A stretch of DNA of 64,000 bases from Cylicocyclus nassatus (GCA_958299035.1 CATQJL010000112.1:63595823-63659822); one strand, 5' to 3'. Counted from the stretch's first letter, positions 11,292 through 23,772 are shown. Numbers and translations: made by a program. The notes: generated by a model from the sequence alone, not told the origin.

Positions 11292-11363
11292 GGCCGAGTG
11301 GTCTAGTGGTATGATTCTCGCTTTGGGTGCGAGAGGTCCCGGTTTCGATCACCGGCTCGGCCC
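11292..11363 (+). tRNA. tRNA-Pro(TGG) copy 41, consensus
   Basis: Consensus sequence. TTTT terminator; 281-type spacer. Confidence 0.95.
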
Positions 11364-11540
11364 TACGTTTTGCATGTACTTCCTTCTTCAACACAGTGCG
11401 TACGCCGTCGCCTATAGTTTAGCGCTTCAACGTAGCAGAAGAAGAGCTAGCGTTTTGAAATTTGAAGTAGAGTCCTCACAAAAAGCGCCAGCAGATAGGA
11501 CCTTGTTTGTACTCTCACAGAAAACGACAGATATATCTCA

Positions 11541-11699
<159 letters not shown>

Positions 11700-11924
11700 T
11701 TAGCGCTTCAACGTAACAGAAGAATAGCTTGCATTTTGAAATTTGAAGTGGAGCCCTAACAAAAGCCAGCAGATAGGTCCTTGTTTGTATATTTCGTTAG
11801 GAAGAATTGTAAGATTTGCTTTCGAATCAAGAAATTAAACTTTTAAACTTTTTGGGAACAGTGTTCTCACAGAAGACGAGAGATTTATCTCATCGTCTAA
11901 GATGAAGGGATTTAACATTCTCAC

Positions 11925-11996
11925 GGCCGAGTGGTCTAGTGGTATGATTTTCGCTTTGGGTGCGAGAGGTCCCGGTTTCGATCACCGGCTCGGCCC
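11925..11996 (+). tRNA. tRNA-Pro(TGG) copy 43, T27 variant
   Basis: T27-G43 wobble. TTTT terminator; 151-type spacer. Confidence 0.9.
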
Positions 11997-12075
11997 TACG
12001 TTTTGCGAATAGTGTTCTCACAGAAAACGAGGGATTTATCTCATCGTCTAAGATGAAGGGATTTAAAATTCTTAC

Positions 12076-12147
12076 GGCCGAGTGGTCTAGTGGTATGATT
12101 CTCGCTTTGGGTGCGCGAGGTCCCGGTTTCGATCACCGGCTCGGCCC
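12076..12147 (+). tRNA. tRNA-Pro(TGG) copy 44, C42 variant
   Basis: A42 is C opposite T28 in the anticodon stem; the only copy with this change. TTTT terminator; 278-bp unit. Confidence 0.86.
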
Positions 12148-12353
12148 TACGTTTTGCAGGTACTTCCTTCTTCAACACAGTGCGTACGCCGTCGCCTATA
12201 GTTTAGCGCTTCAACGTAACAGAAGAATAGCTTGCATTTTGAAATTTGAAGTGGAGCCCTAACAAAAGCCAGCAGATAGGTCCTTGTTTGTACTGTCACA
12301 GAAAACGACAGATATATCTCATCGTCTAAGATGGAGGGATTTAACATTCTCAC

Positions 12354-12425
12354 GGCCGAGTGGTCTAGTGGTATGATTCTCGCTTTGGGTGCGAGAGGTC
12401 ACGGTTTCGATCACCGGCTCGGCCC
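12354..12425 (+). tRNA. tRNA-Pro(TGG) copy 45, A49 variant
   Basis: C49 is A opposite G65 at the base of the T stem. TTTT terminator; 353-bp unit. Confidence 0.86.
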
Positions 12426-12706
12426 TACGTTTTGCATGTACTTCCTTCTTCAACACAGTGCGTACGCCGTCGCCTATAGTTTAGCGCTTCAACGTAACAG
12501 AAGAATAGCTTGCATTTTGAAATTTGAAGTGGAGCCCTAACAAAAGCCAGCAGATAGGTCCTTGTTTGTATATTTCGTTAGGAAGAATTGTAAGATTTGC
12601 TTTCGAATCAAGAAATTAAACTTTTTAGACTTTTTGCGAACAGTGTTCTCACAGAAAACGAGAGATTTATCTAATCGTCTAAGATGAAGGGATTTAACAT
12701 TCTCAT

Positions 12707-12778
12707 GGCCGAGTGGTCTAGTGGTATGATTCTCGCTTTGGGTGCGAGAGGTCCCGGTTTCGATCACCGGCTCGGCCC
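12707..12778 (+). tRNA. tRNA-Pro(TGG) copy 46, consensus
   Basis: Consensus sequence; CTCAT flank. TTTT terminator; 278-bp unit. Confidence 0.95.
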
Positions 12779-12984
12779 TACGTTTTGCATGTACTTCCTT
12801 CTTCAACACAGTGCGTACGCCGTCGCCTATAGTTTAGCGCTTCAACGTAGCAGAAGAATAGCTAGCGTTTTGAAATTTGAAGTGGAGCCCTAACAAAAGC
12901 CAGCAGATAGGTCCTTGTTTGTACTGTCACAGAAAACGACAGATATATCTCATCGTCTAAGATGGAGGGATTTAACATTCTCAA

Positions 12985-13055
12985 GGCCGAGTGTCTAGTG
13001 GTATGATTCTCGCTTTGGGTGCGAGAGGTCCCGGTTTCGATCACCGGCTCGGCCC
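12985..13055 (+). pseudogene. tRNA-Pro(TGG) copy 47, one-G deletion
   Basis: 71 nt, G of positions 9-10 missing. TTTTT terminator; long spacer. Confidence 0.8.
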
Positions 13056-13335
13056 TACTTTTTGTATGTACTTCCTTCTTCAACACAGTGCATACGCCGT
13101 CGCCTATAGTTTAGCGCTTCAACGTAACAGAAGAATAGCTAGCATTTTGAAATTTGAAGTGGAGCCCTCACAAAAACCAGCAGATAGGTCCTTGTTTGCA
13201 CATTGCGTTAGGAAGAATTGCAAGATTTGCTTTCGAATCAAGAAATTAAACTTTTATACTTTTTGGGAACAGTGTTCTCACAGAAGACGAGAGATTTATC
13301 TCATCGTCTAAGATGGAGGGATTTAACATTCTCAA

Positions 13336-13406
13336 GGCCGAGTGTCTAGTGGTATGATTCTCGCTTTGGGTGCGAGAGGTCCCGGTTTCGATCACCGGCT
13401 CGGCCC
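13336..13406 (+). pseudogene. tRNA-Pro(TGG) copy 48, one-G deletion
   Basis: 71 nt, G of 9-10 missing. TTTT terminator; 281-type spacer with several private changes (ACATCC, TTGAACG, GAAAAAG). Confidence 0.8.
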
Positions 13407-13583
13407 TACGTTTTGCAGGTACATCCTTCTTCAACGCAGTGCGTACGCCGTCGCCTATAGTTTAGCGCTTGAACGTAGCAGAAAAAGAGCTAGCGTTTTG
13501 AAATTTGAAGTAGAGTCCTCACAAAAAGCGCCAGCAGATAGGACCTTGTTTGTACTGTCACAGAAAACGACAGATATATCTCA

Positions 13584-13742
<159 letters not shown>

Positions 13743-13891
13743 TTAGCGCTTCAACGTAGCAGAAGAATAGCTAGCGTTTTGAAATTTGAAGTGGAGCCCT
13801 AACAAAAGCCAGCAGATAGGTCCTTGTTTGTACTCACAGAAAACGACAGATATATCTCATCGTCTAAGATGGAGGGATTTAACATTCTCAA

Positions 13892-13962
13892 GGCCGAGTG
13901 TCTAGTGGTATGATTCTCGCTTTGGGTGCGAGAGGTCCCGGTTTCGATCACCGGCTCGGCCC
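13892..13962 (+). pseudogene. tRNA-Pro(TGG) copy 50, one-G deletion
   Basis: 71 nt, G of 9-10 missing. TTTTT terminator; long spacer. Confidence 0.8.
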
Positions 13963-14242
13963 TACTTTTTGTATGTACTTCCTTCTTCAACACAGTGCAT
14001 ACGCCGTCGCCTATAGTTTAGCGCTTCAACGTAACAGAAGAATAGCTAGCATTTTGAAATTTGAAGTGGAGCCCTCTCAAAAACCAGCAGATAGGTCCTT
14101 GTTTGCACATTGCGTTAGGAAGAATTGTAAGATTTGCTTTCGAATCAAGAAATTAAACTTTTATACTTTTTGGGAACAGTGTTCTCACAGAAGACGAGAG
14201 ATTTATCTCATCGTCTAAGATGGAGGGATTTAACATTCTCAA

Positions 14243-14313
14243 GGCCGAGTGTCTAGTGGTATGATTCTCGCTTTGGGTGCGAGAGGTCCCGGTTTCGATC
14301 ACCGGCTCGGCCC
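14243..14313 (+). pseudogene. tRNA-Pro(TGG) copy 51, one-G deletion
   Basis: 71 nt, G of 9-10 missing. TTTT terminator; 281-type spacer. Confidence 0.8.
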
Positions 14314-14522
14314 TACGTTTTGCAGGTACTTCCTTCTTCAACGCAGTGCGTACGCCGTCGCCTATAGTTTAGCGCTTCAACGTAGCAGAAGAAGAGCTAG
14401 CGTTTTGAAATTTGAAGTAGAGTCCTCACAAAAAGCGCCAGCAGATAGGACCTTGTTTGTACTGTCACAGAAAACGACAGATATATCTCATCGTCTAAGA
14501 TGGAGGGATTTAACATTCTCAA

Positions 14523-14593
14523 GGCCGAGTGTCTAGTGGTATGATTCTCGCTTTGGGTGCGAGAGGTCCCGGTTTCGATCACCGGCTCGGCCC
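14523..14593 (+). pseudogene. tRNA-Pro(TGG) copy 52, one-G deletion
   Basis: 71 nt, G of 9-10 missing. TTTTT terminator; long spacer. Confidence 0.8.
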
Positions 14594-14873
14594 TACTTTT
14601 TGTATGTACTTCCTTCTTCAACACAGTGCATACGCCGTCGCCTATAGTTTAGCGCTTCAACGTAACAGAAGAATAGCTAGCATTTTGAAATTTGAAGTGG
14701 AGCCCTCTCAAAAACCAGCAGATAGGTCCTTGTTTGCACATTGCGTTAGGAAGAATTGTAAGATTTGCTTTCGAATCAAGAAATTAAACTTTTATACTTT
14801 TTGGGAACAGTGTTCTCACAGAAGACGAGAGATTTATCTCATCGTCTAAGATGGAGGGATTTAACATTCTCAA

Positions 14874-14944
14874 GGCCGAGTGTCTAGTGGTATGATTCTC
14901 GCTTTGGGTGCGAGAGGTCCCGGTTTCGATCACCGGCTCGGCCC
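14874..14944 (+). pseudogene. tRNA-Pro(TGG) copy 53, one-G deletion
   Basis: 71 nt, G of 9-10 missing. TTTT terminator; 281-type spacer. Confidence 0.8.
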
Positions 14945-15153
14945 TACGTTTTGCAGGTACTTCCTTCTTCAACGCAGTGCGTACGCCGTCGCCTATAGTT
15001 TAGCGCTTCAACGTAGCAGAAGAAGAGCTAGCGTTTTGAAATTTGAAGTAGAGTCCTCACAAAAAGCGCCAGCAGGTAGGACCTTGTTTGTACTCTCACA
15101 GAAAACGACAGATATATCTCATCGTCTAAGATGGAGGGATTTAACATTCTCAC

Positions 15154-15225
15154 GGCCGAGTGGTCTAGTGGTATGATTCTCGCTTTGGGTGCGAGAGGTC
15201 ACGGTTTCGATCACCGGCTCGGCCC
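15154..15225 (+). tRNA. tRNA-Pro(TGG) copy 54, A49, no terminator
   Basis: A49 opposes G65; T-run broken to TCTT. 278-bp unit. Confidence 0.83.
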
Positions 15226-15431
15226 TACGTCTTGCATGTACTTCCTTCTTCAACACAGTGCGTACGCCGTCGCCTATAGTTTAGCGCTTCAACGTAACAG
15301 AAGAATAGCTTGCATTTTGAAATTTGAAGTGGAGCCCTAACAAAAGCCAGCAGATAGGTCCTTGTTTGTACTGTCACAGAAAACGACAGATATATCTCAT
15401 CGTCTAAGATGGAGGGATTTAACATTCTCAA

Positions 15432-15502
15432 GGCCGAGTGTCTAGTGGTATGATTCTCGCTTTGGGTGCGAGAGGTCCCGGTTTCGATCACCGGCTCGGC
15501 CC
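15432..15502 (+). pseudogene. tRNA-Pro(TGG) copy 55, one-G deletion
   Basis: 71 nt, G of 9-10 missing. TTTT terminator; 278-type spacer. Confidence 0.8.
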
Positions 15503-15708
15503 TACGTTTTGCATGTACTTCCTTCTTCAACACAGTGCGTACGCCGTCGCCTATAGTTTAGCGCTTCAACGTAGCAGAAGAATAGCTAGCGTTTTGAAAT
15601 TTGAAGTGGAGCCCTAACAAAAGCCAGCAGATAGGTCCTTGTTTGTACTGTCACAGAAAACGACAGATATATCTCATCGTCTAAGATGGAGGGATTTAAC
15701 ATTCTCAA

Positions 15709-15779
15709 GGCCGAGTGTCTAGTGGTATGATTCTCGCTTTGGGTGCGAGAGGTCCCGGTTTCGATCACCGGCTCGGCCC
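15709..15779 (+). pseudogene. tRNA-Pro(TGG) copy 56, one-G deletion
   Basis: 71 nt, G of 9-10 missing; last copy with this lesion. TTTTT terminator; long spacer. Confidence 0.8.
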
Positions 15780-16059
15780 TACTTTTTGTATGTACTTCCT
15801 TCTTCAACACAGTGCATACGCCGTCGCCTATAGTTTAGCGCTTCAACGTAACAGAAGAATAGCTAGCATTTTGAAATTTGAAGTGGAGCCCTCACAAAAA
15901 CCAGCAGATAGGTCCTTGTTTGCACATTGCGTTAGGAAGAATTGTAAGATTTGCTTTCGAATCAAGAAATTAAACTTTTATACTTTTTGGGAACAGTGTT
16001 CTCACAGAAGAAGAGAGATTTATCTCATCGTCTAAGATGAAGGGATTTAACATTCTCAC

Positions 16060-16131
16060 GGCCGAGTGGTCTAGTGGTATGATTCTCGCTTTGGGTGCGA
16101 GAGGTCCCGGTTTCGATCACCGGCTCGGCCC
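16060..16131 (+). tRNA. tRNA-Pro(TGG) copy 57, consensus
   Basis: Consensus sequence. TTTT terminator; 278-bp unit. Confidence 0.95.
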
Positions 16132-16337
16132 TACGTTTTGCATGTACTTCCTTCTTCAACACAGTGCGTACGCCGTCGCCTATAGTTTAGCGCTTCAACG
16201 TAGCAGAAGAATAGCTAGCGTTTTGAAATTTGAAGTGGAGCCCTAACAAAAGCCAGCAGATAGGTCCTTGTTTGTACTGTCACAGAAAACGACAGATATA
16301 TCTCATCGTCTAAGATGGAGGGATTCAACATTCTCAA

Positions 16338-16409
16338 AGCCGAGTGGTCTAATGGTATGATTCTCGCTTTGGGTGCGAGAGGTCCCGGTTTCGACCACCG
16401 GCTCGGCCC
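16338..16409 (+). tRNA. tRNA-Pro(TGG) copy 58, A1/A15/C59, no terminator
   Basis: A1 opposes C72, G15 is A, T59 is C, T-run broken to CTTTATG. 281-type spacer. Likely impaired. Confidence 0.82.
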
Positions 16410-16586
16410 TACTTTATGTATGTACTTCCTTCTTCAACACAGTGCATACGCCGTCGCCTATAGTTTAGCGCTTCAACGTAACAGAAGAATAGCTAGAGTT
16501 TTGAAATTTGAAGTAGAGTCCTCACAAAAAGCGCCAGCAGACAGGACCTTGTTTGTACTGTCACAGAAAACGACAGATATATCTCA

Positions 16587-16745
<159 letters not shown>

Positions 16746-16884
16746 TTAGCGCTTCAACGTAACAGAAGAATAGCTAGCATTTTGAAATTTGAAGTGGAGC
16801 CCTCACAAAAACCAGCAGATAGGTCCTTGTTTGCACATTGCGTTAGGAAGAATTGTAAGATTTGCTTTCGAATCAAGAAATTAA

Positions 16885-17055
<171 letters not shown>

Positions 17056-17121
17056 TAGTGTTCTCACAGAAAACGAGGGATTTATCTCATCGTCTAAGAT
17101 GAAGGGATTTAAAATTCTCAC

Positions 17122-17193
17122 GGCCGAGTGGTCTAGTGGTATGATTCTCGCTTTGGGTGCGAGAGGTCCCGGTTTCGATCACCGGCTCGGCCC
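17122..17193 (+). tRNA. tRNA-Pro(TGG) copy 61, consensus
   Basis: Consensus sequence. TTTTT terminator; 281-type spacer. Confidence 0.95.
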
Positions 17194-17370
17194 TACTTTT
17201 TGTATGTACTTCCTTCTTCAACACAGTGCATACGCCGTCGCCTATAGTTTAGCGCTTCAACGTAACAGAAGAATAGCTAGAGTTTTGAAATTTGAAGTAG
17301 AGTCCTCACAAAAAGCGCCAGCAGACAGGACCTTGTTTGTACTGTCACAGAAAACGACAGATATATCTCA

Positions 17371-17529
<159 letters not shown>

Positions 17530-17754
17530 TTAGCGCTTCAACGTAACAGAAGAATAGCTAGCATTTTGAAATTTGAAGTGGAGCCCTCACAAAAGCCAGC
17601 AGATAGGTCCTTGTTTGCATATTGCGTCAGGAAGAATTGTAAGATTTGCTTTCGAATCAAGAAATTAAACTTTTAAACTTTTTGGGAACAGTGTTCTCAC
17701 AGAAGACGAGAGATTTATCTCATCGTCTAAGATGAAGGGATTTAACATTCTCAC

Positions 17755-17826
17755 GGCCGAGTGGTCTAGTGCTATGATTCTCGCTTTGGGTGCGAGAGGT
17801 CCCCGTTTCGATCACCGGCTCGGCCC
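17755..17826 (+). tRNA. tRNA-Pro(TGG) copy 63, C19/C51 variant
   Basis: G19C and C51 opposite C63. TTTTT terminator; long spacer. Confidence 0.83.
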
Positions 17827-18106
17827 TGCTTTTTGTATGTACTTCCTTCTTCAACACAGTGCATACGCCGTCGCCTATAGTTTAGCGCTTCAACGTAACA
17901 GAAGAATAGCTAGCATTTTGAAATTTGAAGTGGAGCCCTCACAAAAGCCAGCAGATAGGTCCTTGTTTGCATATTGCGTCAGGAAGAATTGTAAGATTTG
18001 CTTTCGAATCAAGAAATTAAACTTTTAAACTTTTTGGGAACAGTGTTCTCACAGAAGACGAGAGATTTATCTCATCGTCTAAGATGAAGGGATTTAACAT
18101 TCTCAC

Positions 18107-18178
18107 GGCCGAGTGGTCTAGTGCTATGATTCTCGCTTTGGGTGCGAGAGGTCCCGGTTTCGATCACCGGCTCGGCCC
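18107..18178 (+). tRNA. tRNA-Pro(TGG) copy 64, C19 variant
   Basis: G19C. TTTT terminator; 278-bp unit. Confidence 0.88.
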
Positions 18179-18384
18179 TACGTTTTGCATGTACTTCCTT
18201 CTTCAACACAGTGCGTACGCCGTCGCCTATAGTTTAGCGCTTCAACGTAGCAGAAGAATAGCTAGCGTTTTGAAATTTGAAGTGGAGCCCTAACAAAAGC
18301 CAGCAGATAGGTCCTTGTTTGTACTGTCACAGAAAACGACAGATATATCTCATCGTCTAAGATGGAGGGATTCAACATTCTCAA

Positions 18385-18456
18385 AGCCGAGTGGTCTAAT
18401 GGTATGATTCTCGCTTTGGGTGCGAGAGGTCCCGGTTTCGATCACCGGCTCGGCCC
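18385..18456 (+). tRNA. tRNA-Pro(TGG) copy 65, A1/A15, no terminator
   Basis: A1 opposes C72, G15 is A, T-run broken to CTTTATG. 281-type spacer. Confidence 0.82.
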
Positions 18457-18591
18457 TACTTTATGTATGTACTTCCTTCTTCAACACAGTGCATACGCCG
18501 TCGCCTATAGTTTAGCGCTTCAACGTAACAGAAGAATAGCTAGAGTTTTGAAATTTGAAGTAGAGTCCTTACAAAAAGCGCCAGCAGATAG

Positions 18592-18750
<159 letters not shown>

Positions 18751-18816
18751 TAGTGTTCTCACAGAAAACGAGGGATTTATCTCATCGTCTAAGATGAAGG
18801 GATTTAAAATTCTCAC

Positions 18817-18888
18817 GGCCGAGTGGTCTAGTGGTATGATTCTCGCTTTGGGTGCGAGAGGTCCCGGTTTCGATCACCGGCTCGGCCC
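18817..18888 (+). tRNA. tRNA-Pro(TGG) copy 67, consensus
   Basis: Consensus sequence. TTTT terminator; 281-type spacer (TCCTTAC). Confidence 0.95.
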
Positions 18889-19065
18889 TACGTTTTGCAG
18901 GTACTTCCTTCTTCAACGCAGTGCGTACGCCGTCGCCTATAGTTTAGCGCTTCAACGTAGCAGAAGAAGAGCTAGCGTTTTGAAATTTGAAGTAGAGTCC
19001 TTACAAAAAGCGCCAGCAGATAGGACCTTGTTTGTACTCTCACAGAAAACGACAGATATATCTCA

Positions 19066-19224
<159 letters not shown>

Positions 19225-19449
19225 TTAGCGCTTCAACGTAACAGAAGAATAGCTTGCATTTTGAAATTTGAAGTGGAGCCCTAACAAAAGCCAGCAGATA
19301 GGTCCTTGTTTGTATATTTCGTTAGGAAGAATTGTATGATTTGCTTTCGAATCAAGAAATTAAACTTTTAAACTTTTTGGGAACAGTGTTCTCACAGAAG
19401 ACGAGAGATTTATCTCATCGTCTAAGATGAAGGGATTTAACATTCTCAC

Positions 19450-19521
19450 GGCCGAGTGGTCTAGTGGTATGATTTTCGCTTTGGGTGCGAGAGGTCCCGG
19501 TTTCGATCACCGGCTCGGCCC
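19450..19521 (+). tRNA. tRNA-Pro(TGG) copy 69, T27 variant
   Basis: T27-G43 wobble. TTTT terminator; 151-type spacer. Confidence 0.9.
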
Positions 19522-19600
19522 TACGTTTTGCGAATAGTGTTCTCACAGAAAACGAGGGATTTATCTCATCGTCTAAGATGAAGGGATTTAAAATTCTCAC

Positions 19601-19672
19601 GGCCGAGTGGTCTAGTGGTATGATTCTCGCTTTGGGTGCGAGAGGTCCCGGTTTCGATCACCGGCTCGGCCC
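19601..19672 (+). tRNA. tRNA-Pro(TGG) copy 70, consensus
   Basis: Consensus sequence. TTTT terminator; 281-type spacer. Confidence 0.95.
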
Positions 19673-19881
19673 TACGTTTTGCAGGTACTTCCTTCTTCAA
19701 CGCAGTGCGTACGCCGTCGCCTATAGTTTAGCGCTTCAACGTAGCAGAAGAAGAGCTAGCGTTTTGAAATTTGAAGTAGAGTCCTCACAGGAAGCGCCAG
19801 CAGATAGGGCCTTGTTTGTACTCTCACAGAAAACGACAGATATATCTCATCGTCTAAGATGGAGGGATTTAACATTCTCAC

Positions 19882-19953
19882 GGCCGAGTGGTCTAGTGGT
19901 ATGATTCTCGCTTTGGGTGCGAAAGGTCCCGGTTTCGATCACCGGCTCGGCCC
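19882..19953 (+). tRNA. tRNA-Pro(TGG) copy 71, A43 variant
   Basis: A43 opposes C27. TTTT terminator; long spacer. Confidence 0.88.
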
Positions 19954-20233
19954 TACGTTTTGCATGTACTTCCTTCTTCAACACAGTGCGTACGCCGTCG
20001 CCTATAGTTTAGCGCTTCAACGTAACAGAAGAATAGCTTGCATTTTGAAATTTGAAGTGGAGCCCTCACAAAAACCAGCAGATAGGTCCTTGTTTGCACA
20101 TTGCGTTAGGAAGAATTGTAAGATTTGCTTTCGAATCAAGAAATTAAACTTTTATACTTTTTGGGAACAGTGTTCTCACAGAAGACGAGAGATTTATCTC
20201 ATCGTCTAAGATGAAGGGATTTAACATTCTCAC

Positions 20234-20305
20234 GGCCGAGTGGTCTAGTGGTATGATTTTCGCTTTGGGTGCGAGAGGTCCCGGTTTCGATCACCGGCTC
20301 GGCCC
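20234..20305 (+). tRNA. tRNA-Pro(TGG) copy 72, T27 variant
   Basis: T27-G43 wobble. TTTT terminator; 151-type spacer. Confidence 0.9.
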
Positions 20306-20384
20306 TACGTTTTGCGAATAGTGTTCTCACAGAAAACGAGGGATTTATCTCATCGTCTAAGATGAAGGGATTTAAAATTCTCAC

Positions 20385-20456
20385 GGCCGAGTGGTCTAGT
20401 GGTATGATTCTCGCTTTGGGTGCGAGAGGTCCCGGTTTCGATCACCGGCTCGGCCC
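20385..20456 (+). tRNA. tRNA-Pro(TGG) copy 73, consensus
   Basis: Consensus sequence. TTTT terminator; 281-type spacer. Confidence 0.95.
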
Positions 20457-20665
20457 TACGTTTTGCAGGTACTTCCTTCTTCAACGCAGTGCGTACGCCG
20501 TCGCCTATAGTTTAGCGCTTCAACGTAGCAGAAGAAGAGCTAGCGTTTTGAAATTTGAAGTAGAGTCCTCACAGGAAGCGCCAGCAGATAGGGCCTTGTT
20601 TGTACTCTCACAGAAAACGACAGATATATCTCATCGTCTAAGATGGAGGGATTTAACATTCTCAC

Positions 20666-20737
20666 GGCCGAGTGGTCTAGTGGTATGATTCTCGCTTTGG
20701 GTGCGAAAGGTCCCGGTTTCGATCACCGGCTCGGCCC
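20666..20737 (+). tRNA. tRNA-Pro(TGG) copy 74, A43 variant
   Basis: A43 opposes C27. TTTT terminator; long spacer. Confidence 0.88.
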
Positions 20738-21017
20738 TACGTTTTGCATGTACTTCCTTCTTCAACACAGTGCGTACGCCGTCGCCTATAGTTTAGCGCT
20801 TCAACGTAACAGAAGAATAGCTTGCATTTTGAAATTTGAAGTGGAGCCCTCACAAAAACCAGCAGATAGGTCCTTGTTTGCACATTGCGTTAGGAAGAAT
20901 TGTAAGATTTGCTTTCGAATCAAGAAATTAAACTTTTATACTTTTTGGGAACAGTGTTCTCACAGAAGACGAGAGATTTATCTCATCGTCTAAGATGAAG
21001 GGATTTAACATTCTCAC

Positions 21018-21089
21018 GGCCGAGTGGTCTAGTGGTATGATTCTCGCTTTGGGTGCGAGAGGTCCCGGTTTCGATCACCGGCTCGGCCC
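21018..21089 (+). tRNA. tRNA-Pro(TGG) copy 75, consensus
   Basis: Consensus sequence. TTTT terminator; 281-type spacer. Confidence 0.95.
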
Positions 21090-21298
21090 TACGTTTTGCA
21101 TGTACTTCCTTCTTCAACACAGTGCGTACGCCGTCGCCTATAGTTTAGCGCTTCAACGTAGCAGAAGAAGAGCTAGCGTTTTGAAATTTGAAGTAGAGTC
21201 CTCACAGGAAGCGCCAGCAGATAGGGCCTTGTTTGTACTCTCACAGAAAACGACAGATATATCTCATCGTCTAAGATGGAGGGATTTAACATTCTCAC

Positions 21299-21370
21299 GG
21301 CCGAGTGGTCTAGTGGTATGATTCTCGCTTTGGGTGCGAGAGGTCCCGGTTTCGATCACCGGCTCGGCCC
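21299..21370 (+). tRNA. tRNA-Pro(TGG) copy 76, consensus
   Basis: Consensus sequence. TTTT terminator; long spacer. Confidence 0.95.
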
Positions 21371-21650
21371 TACGTTTTGCATGTACTTCCTTCTTCAACA
21401 CAGTGCGTACGCCGTCGCCTATAGTTTAGCGCTTCAACGTAACAGAAGAATAGCTAGCATTTTGAAATTTGAAGTGGAGCCCTCACAAAAACCAGCAGAT
21501 AGGTCCTTGTTTGCACATTGCGTTAGGAAGAATTGTAAGATTTGCTTTCGAATCAAGAAATTAAACTTTTATACTTTTTGGGAACAGTGTTCTCACAGAA
21601 GACGAGAGATTTATCTCATCGTCTAAGATGAAGGGATTTAAAATTCTCAC

Positions 21651-21722
21651 GGCCGAGTGGTCTATTGGTATGATTCTCGCTTTGGGTGCGAGAGGTCCCG
21701 GTTTCGATCACCGGCTCGGCCC
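21651..21722 (+). tRNA. tRNA-Pro(TGG) copy 77, T15 variant
   Basis: G15 is T, losing the 15-48 Levitt pair and altering box A. TTTT terminator; 281-type spacer. Confidence 0.88.
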
Positions 21723-21899
21723 TACGTTTTGCATGTACTTCCTTCTTCAACACAGTGCGTACGCCGTCGCCTATAGTTTAGCGCTTCAACGTAGCAGAAG
21801 AAGAGCTAGCGTTTTGAAATTTGAAGTAGAGTCCTCACAAAAAGCGCCAGCAGATAGGACCTTGTTTGTACTCTCACAGAAAACGACAGATATATCTCA

Positions 21900-22058
<159 letters not shown>

Positions 22059-22283
22059 TTAGCGCTTCAACGTAACAGAAGAATAGCTTGCATTTTGAAA
22101 TTTGAAGTGGAGCCCTAACAAAAGCCAGCAGATAGGTCCTTGTTTGTATATTTCGTTAGGAAGAATTGTAAGATTTGCTTTCGAATCAAGAAATCAAACT
22201 TTTAAACTTTTTGGGAACAGTGTTCTCACAGAAGACGAGAGATTTATCTCATCGTCTAAGATGAAGGGATTTAACATTCTCAC

Positions 22284-22355
22284 GGCCGAGTGGTCTAGTG
22301 GTATGATTTTCGCTTTGGGTGCGAGAGGTCCCGGTTTCGATCACCGGCTCGGCCC
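22284..22355 (+). tRNA. tRNA-Pro(TGG) copy 79, T27 variant
   Basis: T27-G43 wobble. TTTT terminator; 151-type spacer. Confidence 0.9.
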
Positions 22356-22434
22356 TACGTTTTGCGAATAGTGTTCTCACAGAAAACGAGGGATTTATCT
22401 CATCGTCTAAGATGAAGGGATTTAAAATTCTCAC

Positions 22435-22506
22435 GGCCGAGTGGTCTAGTGGTATGATTCTCGCTTTGGGTGCGAGAGGTCCCGGTTTCGATCACCGGCT
22501 CGGCCC
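22435..22506 (+). tRNA. tRNA-Pro(TGG) copy 80, consensus
   Basis: Consensus sequence. TTTT terminator; 281-type spacer. Confidence 0.95.
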
Positions 22507-22715
22507 TACGTTTTGCATGTACTTCCTTCTTCAACACAGTGCGTACGCCGTCGCCTATAGTTTAGCGCTTCAACGTAGCAGAAGAAGAGCTAGCGTTTTG
22601 AAATTTGAAGTAGAGTCCTCACAGGAAGCGCCAGCAGATAGGGCCTTGTTTGTACTCTCACAGAAAACGACAGATATATCTCATCGTCTGAGATGGAGGG
22701 ATTTAACATTCTCAC

Positions 22716-22787
22716 GGCCGAGTGGTCTAGTGGTATGATTCTCGCTTTGGGTGCGAAAGGTCCCGGTTTCGATCACCGGCTCCGCCC
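22716..22787 (+). tRNA. tRNA-Pro(TGG) copy 81, A43/C69 variant
   Basis: A43 opposes C27 and G69 is C opposite C4 in the acceptor stem. TTTT terminator; long spacer. Two stem mismatches make function doubtful. Confidence 0.83.
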
Positions 22788-23067
22788 TACGTTTTGCATG
22801 TACTTCCTTCTTCAACACAGTGCGTACGCCGTCGCCTATAGTTTAGCGCTTCAACGTAACAGAAGAATAGCTTGCATTTTGAAATTTGAAGTGGAGCCCT
22901 CACAAAAACCAGCAGATAGGTCCTTGTTTGCACATTGCGTTAGGAAGAATTGTAAGATTTGCTTTCGAATCAAGAAATTAAACTTTTATACTTTTTGGGA
23001 ACAGTGTTCTCACAGAAGACGAGAGATTTATCTCATCGTCTAAGATGAAGGGATTTAACATTCTCAC

Positions 23068-23139
23068 GGCCGAGTGGTCTAGTGGTATGATTCTCGCTTT
23101 GGGTGCGAGAGGTCCCGGTTTCGATCACCGGCTCGGCCC
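23068..23139 (+). tRNA. tRNA-Pro(TGG) copy 82, consensus
   Basis: Consensus sequence. TTTT terminator; 281-type spacer. Confidence 0.95.
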
Positions 23140-23348
23140 TACGTTTTGCATGTACTTCCTTCTTCAACACAGTGCGTACGCCGTCGCCTATAGTTTAGCG
23201 CTTCAACGTAGCAGAAGAAGAGCTAGCGTTTTGAAATTTGAAGTAGAGTCCTCACAGGAAGCGCCAGCAGATAGGGCCTTGTTTGTACTCTCACAGAAAA
23301 CGACAGATATATCTCATCGTCTAAGATGGAGGGATTTAACATTCTCAC

Positions 23349-23420
23349 GGCCGAGTGGTCTAGTGGTATGATTCTCGCCTTGGGTGCGAGAGGTCCCGGT
23401 TTCGATCACCGGCTCGGCCC
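23349..23420 (+). tRNA. tRNA-Pro(TGG) copy 83, C32 variant
   Basis: T32 is C in the anticodon loop, a commonly tolerated base there. TTTT terminator; long spacer. Confidence 0.92.
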
Positions 23421-23700
23421 TACGTTTTGCATGTACTTCCTTCTTCAACACAGTGCGTACGCCGTCGCCTATAGTTTAGCGCTTCAACGTAACAGAAGAA
23501 TAGCTTGCATTTTGAAATTTGAAGTGGAGCCCTAACAAAAGCCAGCAGATAGGTCCTTGTTGGTATATTTCGTTAGGAAGAATTGTAAGATTTGCTTTCG
23601 AATCAAGAAATTAAACTTTCAAACTTTTTGGGAACAGTGTTCTCACAGAAGACGAGAGATTTATCTCATCGTCTAAGATGAAGGGATTTAACATTCTCAC

Positions 23701-23772
23701 GGCCGAGTGGTCTAGTGGTATGATTTTCGCTTTGGGTGCGAGAGGTCCCGGTTTCGATCACCGGCTCGGCCC
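23701..23772 (+). tRNA. tRNA-Pro(TGG) copy 84, T27 variant
   Basis: T27-G43 wobble. TTTT terminator; 151-type spacer. Confidence 0.9.

Larger units (their letters stand above)
19450..21017 (+). repeat. 784-bp higher-order repeat, two copies
   Basis: 19450-20233 and 20234-21017 each hold T27 variant (151-type), consensus (281-type) and A43 variant (long). Confidence 0.85.

Noticed and set aside
21651..21722. T15 (CTATTGG) copies as a different isoacceptor
   Set aside because: The change is in the D loop; the anticodon loop stays TTTGGGT.
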